Origin: an uncultured Parabacteroides sp.
Lineage (GTDB): Bacteria > Bacteroidota > Bacteroidia > Bacteroidales > Tannerellaceae
Direction of reading: 5' to 3'
Assembly (NCBI GenBank): GCA_900770835.1
Contig: CAAGLQ010000178.1
Coordinates: 1-59,810, forward strand
Length of the DNA stretch: 59,810 nucleotides
Below the pieces are notes generated by a model. It was not told where the DNA came from. It did not search any database and saw only the letters and a program-made list of their open reading frames with translations. A program made the translations under genes and the position numbers. Below, piece after piece: positions 17,312 through 27,535 of the stretch (position 1 is the stretch's first letter; every line of letters starts with the position of its first letter).

Positions 17312-18487
17312 ATGGGTAAAGACAAAAGGGAACATTTGCTCTGCTGGATAGAGAATGCGATTTATCTGATCATTTGGGCATTACTGCTCATGATGCCGAT
17401 TTATGGCGCTTACCGTTCCAATACACACATTGACTGGCGTTTTGTAGGGACGATCTGGATGAAGACAACCCCCATGATTGTCGTGTTCGCCATTCATAAC
17501 TATTTGTTGTTGCCACGCCTCTTTTTCCGCAAGCGATCAAAGAGCTATATAGCGTATGTTTTGGGCTTAATCGCCCTCTTGGTAGCTGTAAACATTTACG
17601 ATAATGCCGTTCAGCGCATGGGACCAACCGATCGTCTCCCTTTCACTCCCACTCCCCAAGAGCAAATGGAGCCGAAAAAGTATCGGGAGGAACGCACCCT
17701 CGCTTTTCGAGAACGAGCCGTACGGCCACCTCACCTCTTGCGCTCCAACCCTCACAAGCCACCTTTCATCTATATGCCTTTCTTGCCATTGCCGATGATC
17801 CTATCCCCCATCGTGATTGCCATCTTCATGATCGGATTGAATATTGGTATTAAGTCTACTATTCAATCCATTCGCGACGATCAACGGCTGAAGGAGATGG
17901 AGAAACAGAACTTGCAAACCGAACTGGAGTACCTGAAATACCAAATCAACCCGCACTTTTTCATGAATACGCTCAACAACATCCATGCGTTGGTGGATAT
18001 AGACCCCGAAAAGGCGAAAGAGACGGTTTTAGAACTATCGAAAATGATGCGCTACGTGTTATATGAGTCCAACAAACGCACTGTATCGCTCTGGGAAGAG
18101 CTTGACTTCCTGCAACATTACATCGAATTAATGAAGCTACGCTATACAGAACGGCTGGAGTTGATCGTCTCCATACACAAGGAGGAGTTACCACCGGCAC
18201 AGGTTCCCCCCTTGCTGTTGATCACCTTCGTGGAGAATGCCTTCAAGCATGGCGTGAGTTATCAGGCTCCCTCATTCATCCACATCACGATGGACGTATG
18301 CGACGGAAAATTACGCTATTTAGTTGTCAACAGCAACCACAACCCCCCTGAGGGAAAGCCTCACGGCATCGGGCTGGAAAATGTACGCAAACGACTGCAA
18401 CTAATTTATGATCAGCAATATACGCTTGACATTCAACAACGAGCGAATGAATACCAAGTTTTACTTTTAATCCCTTTACAATTATGA
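17312..18487 (+). CDS. LytS-type membrane sensor histidine kinase
   Basis: 391 residues from ATG 17312; a TTG five codons upstream is in frame but a less likely start. Four membrane helices (about 15-32, 45-68, 80-96, 157-182) without a recognised sensor domain are followed by a His_kinase domain (PF06580 type) with the phosphate-accepting His215 in YQINPHFFMNTLNNIHALVD, and an ATPase domain with ENAFKHG and GIGLENVRKRL. It overlaps the response-regulator gene by 4 nt (ATGA), so the two form one two-component system. Confidence 0.92.
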   Translation: MGKDKREHLLCWIENAIYLIIWALLLMMPIYGAYRSNTHIDWRFVGTIWMKTTPMIVVFAIHNYLLLPRLFFRKRSKSYIAYVLGLIALLVAVNIYDNAVQRMGPTDRLPFTPTPQEQMEPKKYREERTLAFRERAVRPPHLLRSNPHKPPFIYMPFLPLPMILSPIVIAIFMIGLNIGIKSTIQSIRDDQRLKEMEKQNLQTELEYLKYQINPHFFMNTLNNIHALVDIDPEKAKETVLELSKMMRYVLYESNKRTVSLWEELDFLQHYIELMKLRYTERLELIVSIHKEELPPAQVPPLLLITFVENAFKHGVSYQAPSFIHITMDVCDGKLRYLVVNSNHNPPEGKPHGIGLENVRKRLQLIYDQQYTLDIQQRANEYQVLLLIPLQL

Positions 18488-19230
18488 TTAAATGTTTAGC
18501 AATTGACGATGAACCACTGGCACTCGCCCAACTGACCAGCTATATCGAGAAGGTTCCCTTCTTTCAGTTAGCCAAAGCCTGCTCCAGCGCAATGGAAGCT
18601 TTAGAATGGCTCAGCACCGAATCGGTCGATTTAATTTATGTGGATATAAACATGCCCGACGTGAACGGGTTAGACTTTGTGAAATCGCTACGCGACAAAC
18701 CCATGGTGATTTTCACTACCGCCTATGCGGAATATGCCATCGAGGGATTCCGAGTGGAAGCATTCGACTACCTACTGAAACCCATTGGTTTCAGCGATTT
18801 CCTGCGCTCCGCCAATCGGGCTGCAGAACAAAAATCGCTTTCGGAGGCCAAGAACAAACCTGCCGCCGAAGGAGGAGCAACGACGGCCTCGGAACAAGAG
18901 GGTTATCTCTTCGTGAAAGCGGATTATAAGATGCTCCGGATCGACATCAACAAGATCCTCTACGTGGAGAGCCAAAGCGAATACATCCGCATCTACCTCG
19001 ACAATGACAAGCCAATCATGACCCTCCTCAGTATGAAAGCCTTGGAGGAACGGCTACCTGCCGATCGCTTCATGCGTGTGCATCGCTCCTATTTGGTGAA
19101 CAGCACCAAGATCACCGCAGTAGCCAACAACCGCATCATCATTGGCAAGGAGACCTACATCCCTATTGGCAACCAATACAAGGAACGGTTCAATCTGTTC
19201 GTGGATCGACACTTTTTGGGAAAGCCGTAA
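18484..19230 (+). CDS. LytTR-family response regulator
   Basis: 248 residues. Receiver domain (1-120) with the acidic pair D8/D9, phosphorylated D54 (IYVDINMPDVNGLDF), T78/T79 and K99 (LLKPIGF); an alanine-rich linker; then a LytTR DNA-binding domain (about 142-245, with ILYVESQSEYIRIY and FMRVHRSYLVN). Partner of the kinase upstream. LytTR regulators bind paired direct repeats near promoters; its targets here are not evident, though RecQ starts 58 nt downstream from its own promoter. Confidence 0.94.
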   Translation: MIKCLAIDDEPLALAQLTSYIEKVPFFQLAKACSSAMEALEWLSTESVDLIYVDINMPDVNGLDFVKSLRDKPMVIFTTAYAEYAIEGFRVEAFDYLLKPIGFSDFLRSANRAAEQKSLSEAKNKPAAEGGATTASEQEGYLFVKADYKMLRIDINKILYVESQSEYIRIYLDNDKPIMTLLSMKALEERLPADRFMRVHRSYLVNSTKITAVANNRIIIGKETYIPIGNQYKERFNLFVDRHFLGKP

Positions 19231-19246
19231 GTTTTTTCTACATTTG
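19215..19246 (+). promoter_or_regulatory. Promoter of recQ inside the end of the regulator gene
   Basis: TTTG (19215-19218), a 20-nt spacer and TACATTTG (19239-19246) give an exact match to the Bacteroidetes promoter. The -33 box is within the last codons of the LytTR gene. Transcription would start near 19252, which supports the later ATG (19289) as the recQ start rather than the ATG at 19253. Confidence 0.7.
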
Positions 19247-19288
19247 TGCCCCATGAGAGCGGAGCCATCCCCGCTACCCACGGAGCAC

Positions 19289-21124
19289 ATGAATGAGTTA
19301 TTACTGCTGCTAAAGCAATTTTTTGGCTATACACGTTTTCGCCCCATGCAAGAGGAGATCATCCAACGCATCGTGACGGGCAAGGATGCGCTTGTCTTAA
19401 TGCCGACTGGCGGAGGTAAGTCGATCTGTTTCCAGCTTCCGGCAATTTATTTGCCAGGCACGGCATTGGTCATCTCGCCATTGATAGCCTTAATGAAAGA
19501 TCAAGTGGAAGGATTGATCGCCAACGGCATTCCAGCCGCCGCGCTCAATAGCCTCCAGCCAGAGGAGGAGCAACAGCGGGTGAAACAACTTGCCGCCCAA
19601 GGAAAGATCAAGCTGCTCTATATCTCACCAGAAAGAGTCATGGCGGAGATAGGGTGGTTCTTGCCTCGTCTTGACCTCTCACTGATCGCCATCGACGAGG
19701 CGCATTGCATCTCCCATTGGGGGCATGACTTCCGTCCGGAGTACACCCAGTTAGCCATTTTGAAGGAGCGGTTCCCCAAAGTACCGATTGTGGCACTCAC
19801 CGCGACAGCAGACAAAATCACCCGGCAAGACATACAGACACAGCTACACCTGACGGATCCACAGGTATTCATCTCCTCATTCGATCGCCCCAACCTCTCG
19901 CTCAACGTGCGTAGAGGGCTCAACAAGCGGGAGAAGATAGCCGCCATCACCCGTTTCATCCGACAGCGACCCGGCACCAGTGGCATTATCTATTGCATGA
20001 AACGAGATGACACCACCGACTTGGCCAACGAGCTGACCTGCCGTCAAAACATCCCTGCCATCGCTTATCATGCCGGTCTTTCCGCCACGGAACGAACGAA
20101 CGCACAAGAGGATTTCATCAATGACAGAGTGAATGTGGTGTGCGCAACGGTAGCTTTCGGCATGGGGATCGACAAGAGCAACGTGCGCTGGGTCATTCAT
20201 TACAATATGCCCGGCAGCATCGAGAACTATTATCAAGAGATCGGACGGGCAGGACGAGACGGATTACGAAGCGACACCTTGCTGTTTTATTCCATGAGCG
20301 ACCTGATCGTGCTGCGCCGTTTCGCCGAAGAGAGCGGCCAACGTGAGGTCAATTTAGAGAAGCTTAGCCGGATGCAACGGTTTTGCGAAAGCGACATCTG
20401 CCGTCGAAGAGTGTTGCTAAGCTATTTCGGCGAAGAGTCGGCGGAGGATTGTGGCAACTGTGATGTCTGTCGGAATCCTCCGGAACGTTTCGATGGAACG
20501 ATCTTAATCCAAAAAGCCTTGAGTGCCATCGCCCGTACGGAGGAGCATATCGGCCTGCCCATGCTGATCGATATCTTGCGAGGATCTGCCCGTGCGGAAT
20601 TGCGAGCCAAGGGTTATGACCGCCTGAAAACATACGGTGTCGGGCATGACCTGCCCTATAAGGTTTGGAAAGAGTATCTCTACCAGATGATTCAACTGGG
20701 ATATGTGGAGGTAGATTATGCCGCAGGACAGGTGTTGCGCATCACCCCTTTAGGCAAGCGAGTGCTCTTTGGACAACAGTCGGCCAAATTGGCACTCTAC
20801 AAGGAGCCGGAAGAGACACCCAAGGAGAATTCCTTGGGCGGAACATTCAAAGCCAAGCCTATTCGCCCGAAACGAGCGACCAACATAGACGATTCCTTGC
20901 TCGATGCCCTCAAACAACTGCGCAAGCAATTAGCCGAACGGGAGAAGATTCCACCCTATTTAGTCTTCACCGATGCCAGTTTAGAGGATATGGTCGAACA
21001 GCGCCCTACCACGCTCGATGCTTTCAGCGATGTGCATGGTGTGGGACAGATCAAACTTGACCGCTATGGTCGTGTGTTTGTCTCGCTGATCCGCTTTGTT
21101 TTGAAACTTCCCCCTTTACAATGA
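19289..21124 (+). CDS. recQ: RecQ DNA helicase
   Basis: 611 residues from ATG 19289, preceded by GGAG 3 nt before the start; the ATG at 19253 would lie on the transcription start. Helicase motifs: Walker A MPTGGGKS (38-45), DEAH (136-139), QEIGRAGRDG (316-325). The RQC zinc site has C371, C388, C391 and C394 (CGNCDVC); a winged-helix region follows and a C-terminal HRDC-like domain (about 530-605) ends the protein. RecQ unwinds recombination and replication intermediates 3'-5'. DUF5686 follows after 4 nt, so they may be co-transcribed. Confidence 0.93.
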   Translation: MNELLLLLKQFFGYTRFRPMQEEIIQRIVTGKDALVLMPTGGGKSICFQLPAIYLPGTALVISPLIALMKDQVEGLIANGIPAAALNSLQPEEEQQRVKQLAAQGKIKLLYISPERVMAEIGWFLPRLDLSLIAIDEAHCISHWGHDFRPEYTQLAILKERFPKVPIVALTATADKITRQDIQTQLHLTDPQVFISSFDRPNLSLNVRRGLNKREKIAAITRFIRQRPGTSGIIYCMKRDDTTDLANELTCRQNIPAIAYHAGLSATERTNAQEDFINDRVNVVCATVAFGMGIDKSNVRWVIHYNMPGSIENYYQEIGRAGRDGLRSDTLLFYSMSDLIVLRRFAEESGQREVNLEKLSRMQRFCESDICRRRVLLSYFGEESAEDCGNCDVCRNPPERFDGTILIQKALSAIARTEEHIGLPMLIDILRGSARAELRAKGYDRLKTYGVGHDLPYKVWKEYLYQMIQLGYVEVDYAAGQVLRITPLGKRVLFGQQSAKLALYKEPEETPKENSLGGTFKAKPIRPKRATNIDDSLLDALKQLRKQLAEREKIPPYLVFTDASLEDMVEQRPTTLDAFSDVHGVGQIKLDRYGRVFVSLIRFVLKLPPLQ

Positions 21125-21128
21125 TCCG

Positions 21129-23255
21129 ATGAGACGATCCTATTTCTTCCTTTTGATGTGGTGTTGCTTGGGAACGCTCACCACTTGGAGCCAATCGCTC
21201 TCCACTCCTGAAGCACAGGCAGACAGCCTGATGCGTCAGGTGATTCGTTTAGCCCCTCGCTATCAACAAGCGATCCAGCATTATCAGGCCGACACCTATA
21301 TCAAGGGCTATACCTACACCCCTAAACGTAACCGCATGATACGCTATATGCACTGGCTCACACCTGTGGACAAGCATCCCGATAACCAGCTCTTTGAGTT
21401 GGATGCCCAAAGTAACTACCAAGCGCCCAACCACTATCAAAATCGGATCAAGGCTTTTCAAACCAGCCGCTTATCGGAGGGTAGTCATTACCAAGAACTC
21501 TTTGCCTTCATCAACATGAATATTTATGCGCCCACCATCTACGACAAGGAAATCATTACGCCCCTTTCGCCGGAGGCTGATAAATACTACGCTTTCCGAT
21601 TGGAAGGCAGCGAGCTGGTGGAAGGCCGTTTGCTCCATCGGATCCGCTTCACCCCACGCAAATGGAGCCAAAAGCTATTAAGTGGTGAGTTGCAAGTGGT
21701 CGATAGCCTTTGGACCGTCGATCGCATCCTCATGAAAGGACGTGCCTCTTTAGAGGATTTCGAGATTGATATGCGTTTCAGCCGGGAGGAATCCCAGCAG
21801 TTGCTCCCCGTACAAGCGGATCTCCGTATGCAGTTCGAAGCCTTTGGCAACCAGATCATCACCGAATTACATGCTGCCCTACGTTATCAAGAGGTTATAT
21901 ACAACACCTCCTTCGAAGAGGGAGATCGCCTTTCACTCGATGAGACGCGCTACTACACCGTGGCAGGTGACAGCCTCCGCCTCATCACTGATTCAAGCTA
22001 CTGGGCTTCACGCAGGGACAAACCACTATCCACCACCGAGCAGGCACTCTACAACGAGACACCCACCATTGAGCAGATTGACAGCAGCCTCATCAACCAC
22101 TATGCGCAACTGGGACAACGGTTGACCAGCACAGTCAATCGAGATTACAAGAGTGTGCGTATGCAATACTCCGGTCTATTCAACCCGCTGCAACTTTCCT
22201 ACGGCAGCGAACATGGTGTCACCTACAAGCAGGAATTGCGACTCAGCCACACTTATGCCCGTGACCGACAGTTGCGTTTCCACCCAGAGGTAGGTATCCT
22301 CTTCAGAAGCAAACAGCTACGCATCAAGGCGACCACCGACTGGGAGTACAAGCCCGAATGTAGAGGGATGTTGCGCCTCACCTTGGCCAACGACAACCAA
22401 GAGTTCCCTTCTGAAGTGATCCAGCTAATCAGCGAGAAGCTACAATTGACCGAGAAGGTGAAAGATTTTAATTTCAAGGAATTGGATCTGCCCTATTATC
22501 ACCACTATTATGCTGACCTGAGCAACCAGATTGAACTATTCAACGGACTGACCTTCTTTGGTGGCATAGCTTATCACCTAAGGACTCCCGTGCAAAAAGA
22601 GCGAGAAGGGACACTCATCAAACTGAAGAATGCCAACGATTTCGAGCCGTTCATCGGATTGACTTATACCCCAAGACAGCATTATTGGATGGATGGCTAC
22701 CGCAAGGAATACCTCTACTCCGCATTCCCCACGTTCCGGCTGGAATTGGGCAAGGGCATTTATGGGGTCATGGGCAGCCACAGCGATTATTGGCGATTGG
22801 AAACCGGGCTTAACCAAACACTCCGGTTAGGACTTAGCGAGCGATTAAGCTACAATTTCAGTAGCGGTTTCTACTTCGAGACGCGCTACAACTACTTCGC
22901 AAACTTCCGCTATTTCGCCAAGCAATACTTTCCGGAACCGTGGCGAGATCGGTTTGGCGGCATCTTCCACCTGCTCAGCAGCGATTGGTACTACGCCAGC
23001 GAGCGTTATGTGCAGGCACACTGCATGTATGAGGCGCCCTTCATCCTACTTCATTTCATCAAACCCCGGACACATCGTTACATTGTCTCCGAGCGTTTCT
23101 ACCTGAGCCAGCTGTGGACACCCGTGAAACCGAACCATACAGAAATGGGCTACGGAGTAGGTAATGACCTGCTCAACGTAGCCCTCTTCTTAGGTTTCGA
23201 CAAATTCAAGTATCAAGGCGCCGGCCTCAAACTCTCTTTGGAGCTCTTCCGATAA
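21129..23255 (+). CDS. DUF5686-family outer-membrane protein
   Basis: 708 residues: signal peptide (1-22, ending TTWSQ), a mixed periplasmic region (about 23-330) and a C-terminal region rich in alternating aromatic and charged residues, as expected for an outer-membrane beta barrel (about 340-708). It resembles the DUF5686 proteins common in Bacteroidetes; the frequent carboxypeptidase-regulatory domain at their N-terminus is not evident here. Molecular function unknown. It faces the efflux operon tail to tail with only 3 nt between the stops. Confidence 0.75.
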   Translation: MRRSYFFLLMWCCLGTLTTWSQSLSTPEAQADSLMRQVIRLAPRYQQAIQHYQADTYIKGYTYTPKRNRMIRYMHWLTPVDKHPDNQLFELDAQSNYQAPNHYQNRIKAFQTSRLSEGSHYQELFAFINMNIYAPTIYDKEIITPLSPEADKYYAFRLEGSELVEGRLLHRIRFTPRKWSQKLLSGELQVVDSLWTVDRILMKGRASLEDFEIDMRFSREESQQLLPVQADLRMQFEAFGNQIITELHAALRYQEVIYNTSFEEGDRLSLDETRYYTVAGDSLRLITDSSYWASRRDKPLSTTEQALYNETPTIEQIDSSLINHYAQLGQRLTSTVNRDYKSVRMQYSGLFNPLQLSYGSEHGVTYKQELRLSHTYARDRQLRFHPEVGILFRSKQLRIKATTDWEYKPECRGMLRLTLANDNQEFPSEVIQLISEKLQLTEKVKDFNFKELDLPYYHHYYADLSNQIELFNGLTFFGGIAYHLRTPVQKEREGTLIKLKNANDFEPFIGLTYTPRQHYWMDGYRKEYLYSAFPTFRLELGKGIYGVMGSHSDYWRLETGLNQTLRLGLSERLSYNFSSGFYFETRYNYFANFRYFAKQYFPEPWRDRFGGIFHLLSSDWYYASERYVQAHCMYEAPFILLHFIKPRTHRYIVSERFYLSQLWTPVKPNHTEMGYGVGNDLLNVALFLGFDKFKYQGAGLKLSLELFR

Positions 23256-23258
23256 TCC

Positions 23259-24437
23259 TTACAACCGATGCTTATACAAGCGAGCGACCACCGTCTGATA
23301 TTGATATTGCAGGCGCAGATAGTTCTCCACACTCTGGTAGTAGGCAGTAGCATCCACGAAGTAGGCGATCATGGAGATCTGACCCGCTTGGATCGCTTTG
23401 TTGAGCAGTGCCAAACTGTTCTGGCTCTGCAATAACTGCTCATATTCCCGCATGGAGCTGCGCAAGGTCAAGGCCTCCTCATAATCCTGTCGCAAGGCGT
23501 TCTCCACGGTGCGGGTCGTGCTCTCCAACTGCAACTCCGTGTAGAGCTGTTGCGCACGAGCCTGCTTGACATAGTTTCGATTGGAAAAGAGCGGAATACT
23601 GATCCCCACCAAGAAACCATTGAATCGCTCTCCTCCCGTAGCGGCGTTCATTCGATAACCCAACTCGAAACCGGGCAAGCGTTTCGCTTGATTGACTTTC
23701 AGTTGGCGGCTGGCCGTTAGCTGCTCACCTCGCAACAAGCTCAAACGGCTATCCGATGCCATAACCTCCTCGCTCAAAGCCGCATAAGGGAGCAACTCCG
23801 AGTCTGTCAGATAAGTAGTATCTTCAAATGCCACCGCCTCTCCACCATTGAGCGTAGCCAACTCCCGGAGCTTCGCCTGCCGAGCTGTCTCATTGGCTCT
23901 TGCCTCTGTTTTTACATTCAGCAGTTCCAGCTGGATCTTATTCGTTTCCAACACATTGGCATTCCCTCGCTCCAAGCGGGTAGCGAAGAGTGCAGCCAGC
24001 TGCTCCGCATTGCGCAAACGCTCATTTAAAAGCGCTCGTTGCTGATTGAGAAAGACCAAATCCAGGCAAAGGGTCTTTGCCTGCAACAGGAGCTCCTGCC
24101 GAAAGGCATTCCCTTCCCGATCCAATCCGACCGACTTGGCTTTCGTGAGTTGATGTTTCTGCGCATAAACTGTTGGAAAGTCAAACGATTGCGAAGCAAC
24201 CAACTCCCCTTGGAAGCCCATTCCCTCTCGATTACCAAATTGATGGGAGTAACTGACCGAGGGATCGGGCAGGTTATTATCCAAACGAGCCTCCAACTTG
24301 CGCGACTGGATCAACTGTCCATTCGCCCGCAACTCCGGGTTATTTACTGCCACACTACGCAACACCTCGTCAATCGAGGTCTGGGCAGAGGCCCACATCG
24401 CACAGCACAACAGAATAGAAATATAGTATGCTTTCAT
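23259..24437 (-). CDS. TolC-family outer-membrane channel of the metal efflux operon
   Basis: 392 residues: signal peptide (1-18, MWASAQ) and two OEP repeats of long amphipathic helices, as in CusC/CzcC. With three subunits it would form the outer-membrane/periplasmic duct of a tripartite pump. It is the last gene of the operon, overlapping the pump gene by 4 nt. At 392 residues it is shorter than most CusC proteins (about 450), which is usual for Bacteroidetes CzcC-like members. Confidence 0.88.
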   Translation of the reverse strand: MKAYYISILLCCAMWASAQTSIDEVLRSVAVNNPELRANGQLIQSRKLEARLDNNLPDPSVSYSHQFGNREGMGFQGELVASQSFDFPTVYAQKHQLTKAKSVGLDREGNAFRQELLLQAKTLCLDLVFLNQQRALLNERLRNAEQLAALFATRLERGNANVLETNKIQLELLNVKTEARANETARQAKLRELATLNGGEAVAFEDTTYLTDSELLPYAALSEEVMASDSRLSLLRGEQLTASRQLKVNQAKRLPGFELGYRMNAATGGERFNGFLVGISIPLFSNRNYVKQARAQQLYTELQLESTTRTVENALRQDYEEALTLRSSMREYEQLLQSQNSLALLNKAIQAGQISMIAYFVDATAYYQSVENYLRLQYQYQTVVARLYKHRL

Positions 24438-27400
24438 CGTTTTACGTTTTTATTCATCATCAAATAGACAATCGGAATGATAAAGCCATTCAAGAAGGTA
24501 GAGGTCAACAGGCCTCCCAAGATGACGGTTGCCATCGGACTTTGGATCTCATTACCCGGCAAATCACCATTCAACGCCAAGGGAATCAACGCCAAAGCTG
24601 AACTAAGAGCGGTCATCAGAATCGGGTTCAAACGATCCAACGACCCCTTGATAATTGCCTCACGCAGGGCCAAGCCCTCACCTCTAAGCTGGGTATAGTG
24701 GCTAATCAACAACATTCCGTTTCGGGTAGCGATACCAAAAAGAGAGATAAAGCCAATGATGGCCGGAATGCTGATCTCTCCGGATGTAAGCCAGAGAATC
24801 AACACGCCACCAATCAAGGCCAATGGCAAGTTCAAGAGAATCATACCACTCTCTTTCACATCCTTAAACTCGTGATAAAGCAACAGAAAGATCACCAAGA
24901 GCGACATCAGGGAGGTGAGCAAAAGCGTACGGCTGGCCGCTGCCTCACTCTCAAATTGACCTCCATACTCAATGTGATACCCCTCCGGCAAGGCGATACC
25001 CACATCCACTCGCTGCTGGATCTCATTCACCACACCTCGCAAGTCCCGACCGGAGACATTGGCGCTGACCACAATCTTGCGCTGCACATTCTCCCGATTG
25101 ATGGTGTTAGGACCGGTCACACTACGCACCTCGGCCACTTGGCTCAACGGCACCTTCTGTCCGCCCGCATCAATCAACAGGTTAGCAATGTCGTCCATCG
25201 TCGCCCGGCTGGCATCAGAGGTCTTCACCGTCAAGTCAAAACTCTTTCCGTCGTCATAGACTTGACTGACTACCTCGCCGCCCAACATCACGTTGATATA
25301 TTCCTCCAGTTCCGGCAACGGAATGCCATACTTCGCCAACAATTCTCGACGGGGTGTGATCGTCAACTGCGGACGCTCGATCTGCTGCTCCACCTTCAAA
25401 TCCACCAAACCAGGGACATCCTGGATAGCGGCTTTCACCTGATTGCCAATCGTAAAGAGTTGATTTAGATCCGTGCCGAAGAGTTTAATGGCAATGTTGG
25501 CCTCCGTGCCGGAGAGCATCGCATCAATACGGTGAGAGATGGGTTGTCCAATCTCAATATTCGCGCCACTGATGGTAGAGAGCTTCTTGCGCACATCCTC
25601 AGCCACCGCCTCCCGACTTCTACCTTTCAACTCGAAGGGGGCCTCTATCTCCGAGACATTCACGCCCAACGCATGTTCGTCCAATTCCGCACGTCCCGTC
25701 TTACGAGCGACGGTTTGAATCTCCGGCACCTGCAACAGCAACTCCTCTGCCCGACGGCCAATCCGATCCGACTCCTCCAAGGAGATACCCGGTAAGGAGC
25801 TGACATTGACAGTAAAGGAACCCTCGTTGAATCCGGGTAAGAAGCTACGACCCAACGTAAAGAAGAGTCCCAATGCCACCACAAACAAGGCAATCGTGCC
25901 TCCTAATACCTGCTTCTGATGAGCCAAGGCAAACTCCAACGCCCGCTCATAATGACCTTTCAGCCAACGAGCTACCCACGCCTCACGCAACTCCTTCATG
26001 CCCGTAGCCTTACTGTTCAATAGGTAGCTGCAAAGCACGGGCGTCAACGTCAGCGCCACCACCGTAGAGGCAAAAAGCGCCACGATGAAAGCGATGCCTA
26101 ACGGCACTAACATGCGTCCCTCCATGCCGCTTAGGAAAAAGAGCGGCACGAAACTGACTACAATAATTAAGGTAGAGTTGAGAATCGGCATACGCACCTC
26201 CCGAGAGGCATCATACACCACCTCCAAGGTGGAGCGGCGCTCTCCCTCCGGCAACAGCCGATTCTCCCGAATCCGTTTATAGACATTCTCTACGTCCACG
26301 ATCGCATCATCTACCAACGAGCCAATAGCAATCGCCATACCACCCAAACTCATTGTGTTGATGGTCAATCCTAAATAGTGAAGCACGATGATGGAGACCA
26401 ACAACGCCAACGGCAAAGCCACCAACGAGATGACCGTAGTACGCACATTCATCAAGAAAAGGAAGAGCACGATCACCACGAAGATACTGCCCTCGAAAAG
26501 GCTGCGCTTCACGTTGTTAATCGAATTGTCGATGAAACGACTCTGGCGGAAAATATCGGTAGAGACATGTACGTCAGCCGGTAGATTCTTCTGCAAATCG
26601 GCCACGATACCATCCAATTTCTCCGTCAACAGCTCCGTGCTGGTATTGGGTTGTTTCGTGACCGTAATCAACACCGCCGGTTTTGTCCGCTCAGAGGCCA
26701 ATCCCAACTTCGGGCTTTTTCCACCGATCTGTACGGTAGCAATGTCGCCCAACGTCACCGGATAACCATTCGCCAATTTCACTACACCCTTGGCGATCTC
26801 CTCCACCTGGGTCGTTGAGAGCACACCCCGAATAATATACTCATTGGCAAATTCATAGAGCACACCTCCATTGGCGTTACGATTCATGTTGCGACAAACC
26901 GCCAACACCTCGTCCAACCCTACGCCATAATGTTTCATGCGAGCGGGATCAAGTTGAATTTGGTACTCCTTGATGTCGCCACCAATCACCGCCACCTGTG
27001 CCACACCTCCCGTAGAGAGCAAACGAGGACGAATGGTCCAGTCAGCCAAGGTACGCAAATCAAGTAAAGAGGTACTGTCGGCCGTCAAACCGATGATCAT
27101 CATCTCGCCCAAGATAGAGGACTGCGGTCCCAAGGTAGGTTTACCCACATTCTCCGGCAGGCTTTCGTTCACCACCGCTAACTTCTCCGAGACAATCTGA
27201 CGAGCTTTATAAATATCCGTGCCCCAGTCAAATTCCACCCACACCACAGAGAATCCGGTGGTTGAGGAGGAGCGCACCCGACGCACATCCATCGCACCAT
27301 TGACGGCTGTCTCCACCGGGAAGGTCACCAATCGTTCCACCTCCTCCGGAGCCATGCCGTTCGCCTCGGTCATGATCACCACGGTGGGTGCATTCAGATC

Positions 27401-27520
27401 CGGAAAGACATCCACGTCCGTATGGAAAGCGGTGTAGGTGCCCCCGATCATCAGCAACAACGCACAGACCAGAATCACTAACCGATTGTGCAGCGAATAA
27501 TAAATAATCTTGTTCAGCAT
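24434..27520 (-). CDS. Heavy-metal RND efflux pump (CusA/CzcA family)
   Basis: 1028 residues, the normal length: 12 membrane helices with two large periplasmic loops. The fourth helix region carries GSLVDDAIVDVENVYKRI, the acidic D...D...E proton-relay set typical of heavy-metal RND pumps, and the N-terminus has DVDVFPDLNAPTV as in CzcA/CusA. Driven by protons, it moves metal ions from periplasm or cytosol outwards with the adaptor and the TolC-like protein. The metal (Cu/Ag versus Zn/Co/Cd) cannot be fixed from sequence; the His-rich partners fit either. Confidence 0.92.
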   Translation of the reverse strand: MLNKIIYYSLHNRLVILVCALLLMIGGTYTAFHTDVDVFPDLNAPTVVIMTEANGMAPEEVERLVTFPVETAVNGAMDVRRVRSSSTTGFSVVWVEFDWGTDIYKARQIVSEKLAVVNESLPENVGKPTLGPQSSILGEMMIIGLTADSTSLLDLRTLADWTIRPRLLSTGGVAQVAVIGGDIKEYQIQLDPARMKHYGVGLDEVLAVCRNMNRNANGGVLYEFANEYIIRGVLSTTQVEEIAKGVVKLANGYPVTLGDIATVQIGGKSPKLGLASERTKPAVLITVTKQPNTSTELLTEKLDGIVADLQKNLPADVHVSTDIFRQSRFIDNSINNVKRSLFEGSIFVVIVLFLFLMNVRTTVISLVALPLALLVSIIVLHYLGLTINTMSLGGMAIAIGSLVDDAIVDVENVYKRIRENRLLPEGERRSTLEVVYDASREVRMPILNSTLIIVVSFVPLFFLSGMEGRMLVPLGIAFIVALFASTVVALTLTPVLCSYLLNSKATGMKELREAWVARWLKGHYERALEFALAHQKQVLGGTIALFVVALGLFFTLGRSFLPGFNEGSFTVNVSSLPGISLEESDRIGRRAEELLLQVPEIQTVARKTGRAELDEHALGVNVSEIEAPFELKGRSREAVAEDVRKKLSTISGANIEIGQPISHRIDAMLSGTEANIAIKLFGTDLNQLFTIGNQVKAAIQDVPGLVDLKVEQQIERPQLTITPRRELLAKYGIPLPELEEYINVMLGGEVVSQVYDDGKSFDLTVKTSDASRATMDDIANLLIDAGGQKVPLSQVAEVRSVTGPNTINRENVQRKIVVSANVSGRDLRGVVNEIQQRVDVGIALPEGYHIEYGGQFESEAAASRTLLLTSLMSLLVIFLLLYHEFKDVKESGMILLNLPLALIGGVLILWLTSGEISIPAIIGFISLFGIATRNGMLLISHYTQLRGEGLALREAIIKGSLDRLNPILMTALSSALALIPLALNGDLPGNEIQSPMATVILGGLLTSTFLNGFIIPIVYLMMNKNVKR

Positions 27521-27535
27521 ATCGCATCCTCCGCT

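Noticed and set aside
19142..19288. Longer RecQ start at 19142 or 19253
   Set aside because: The first overlaps the LytTR gene, the second falls on the predicted transcription start; ATG 19289 has GGAG in place and matches the usual RecQ N-terminus.
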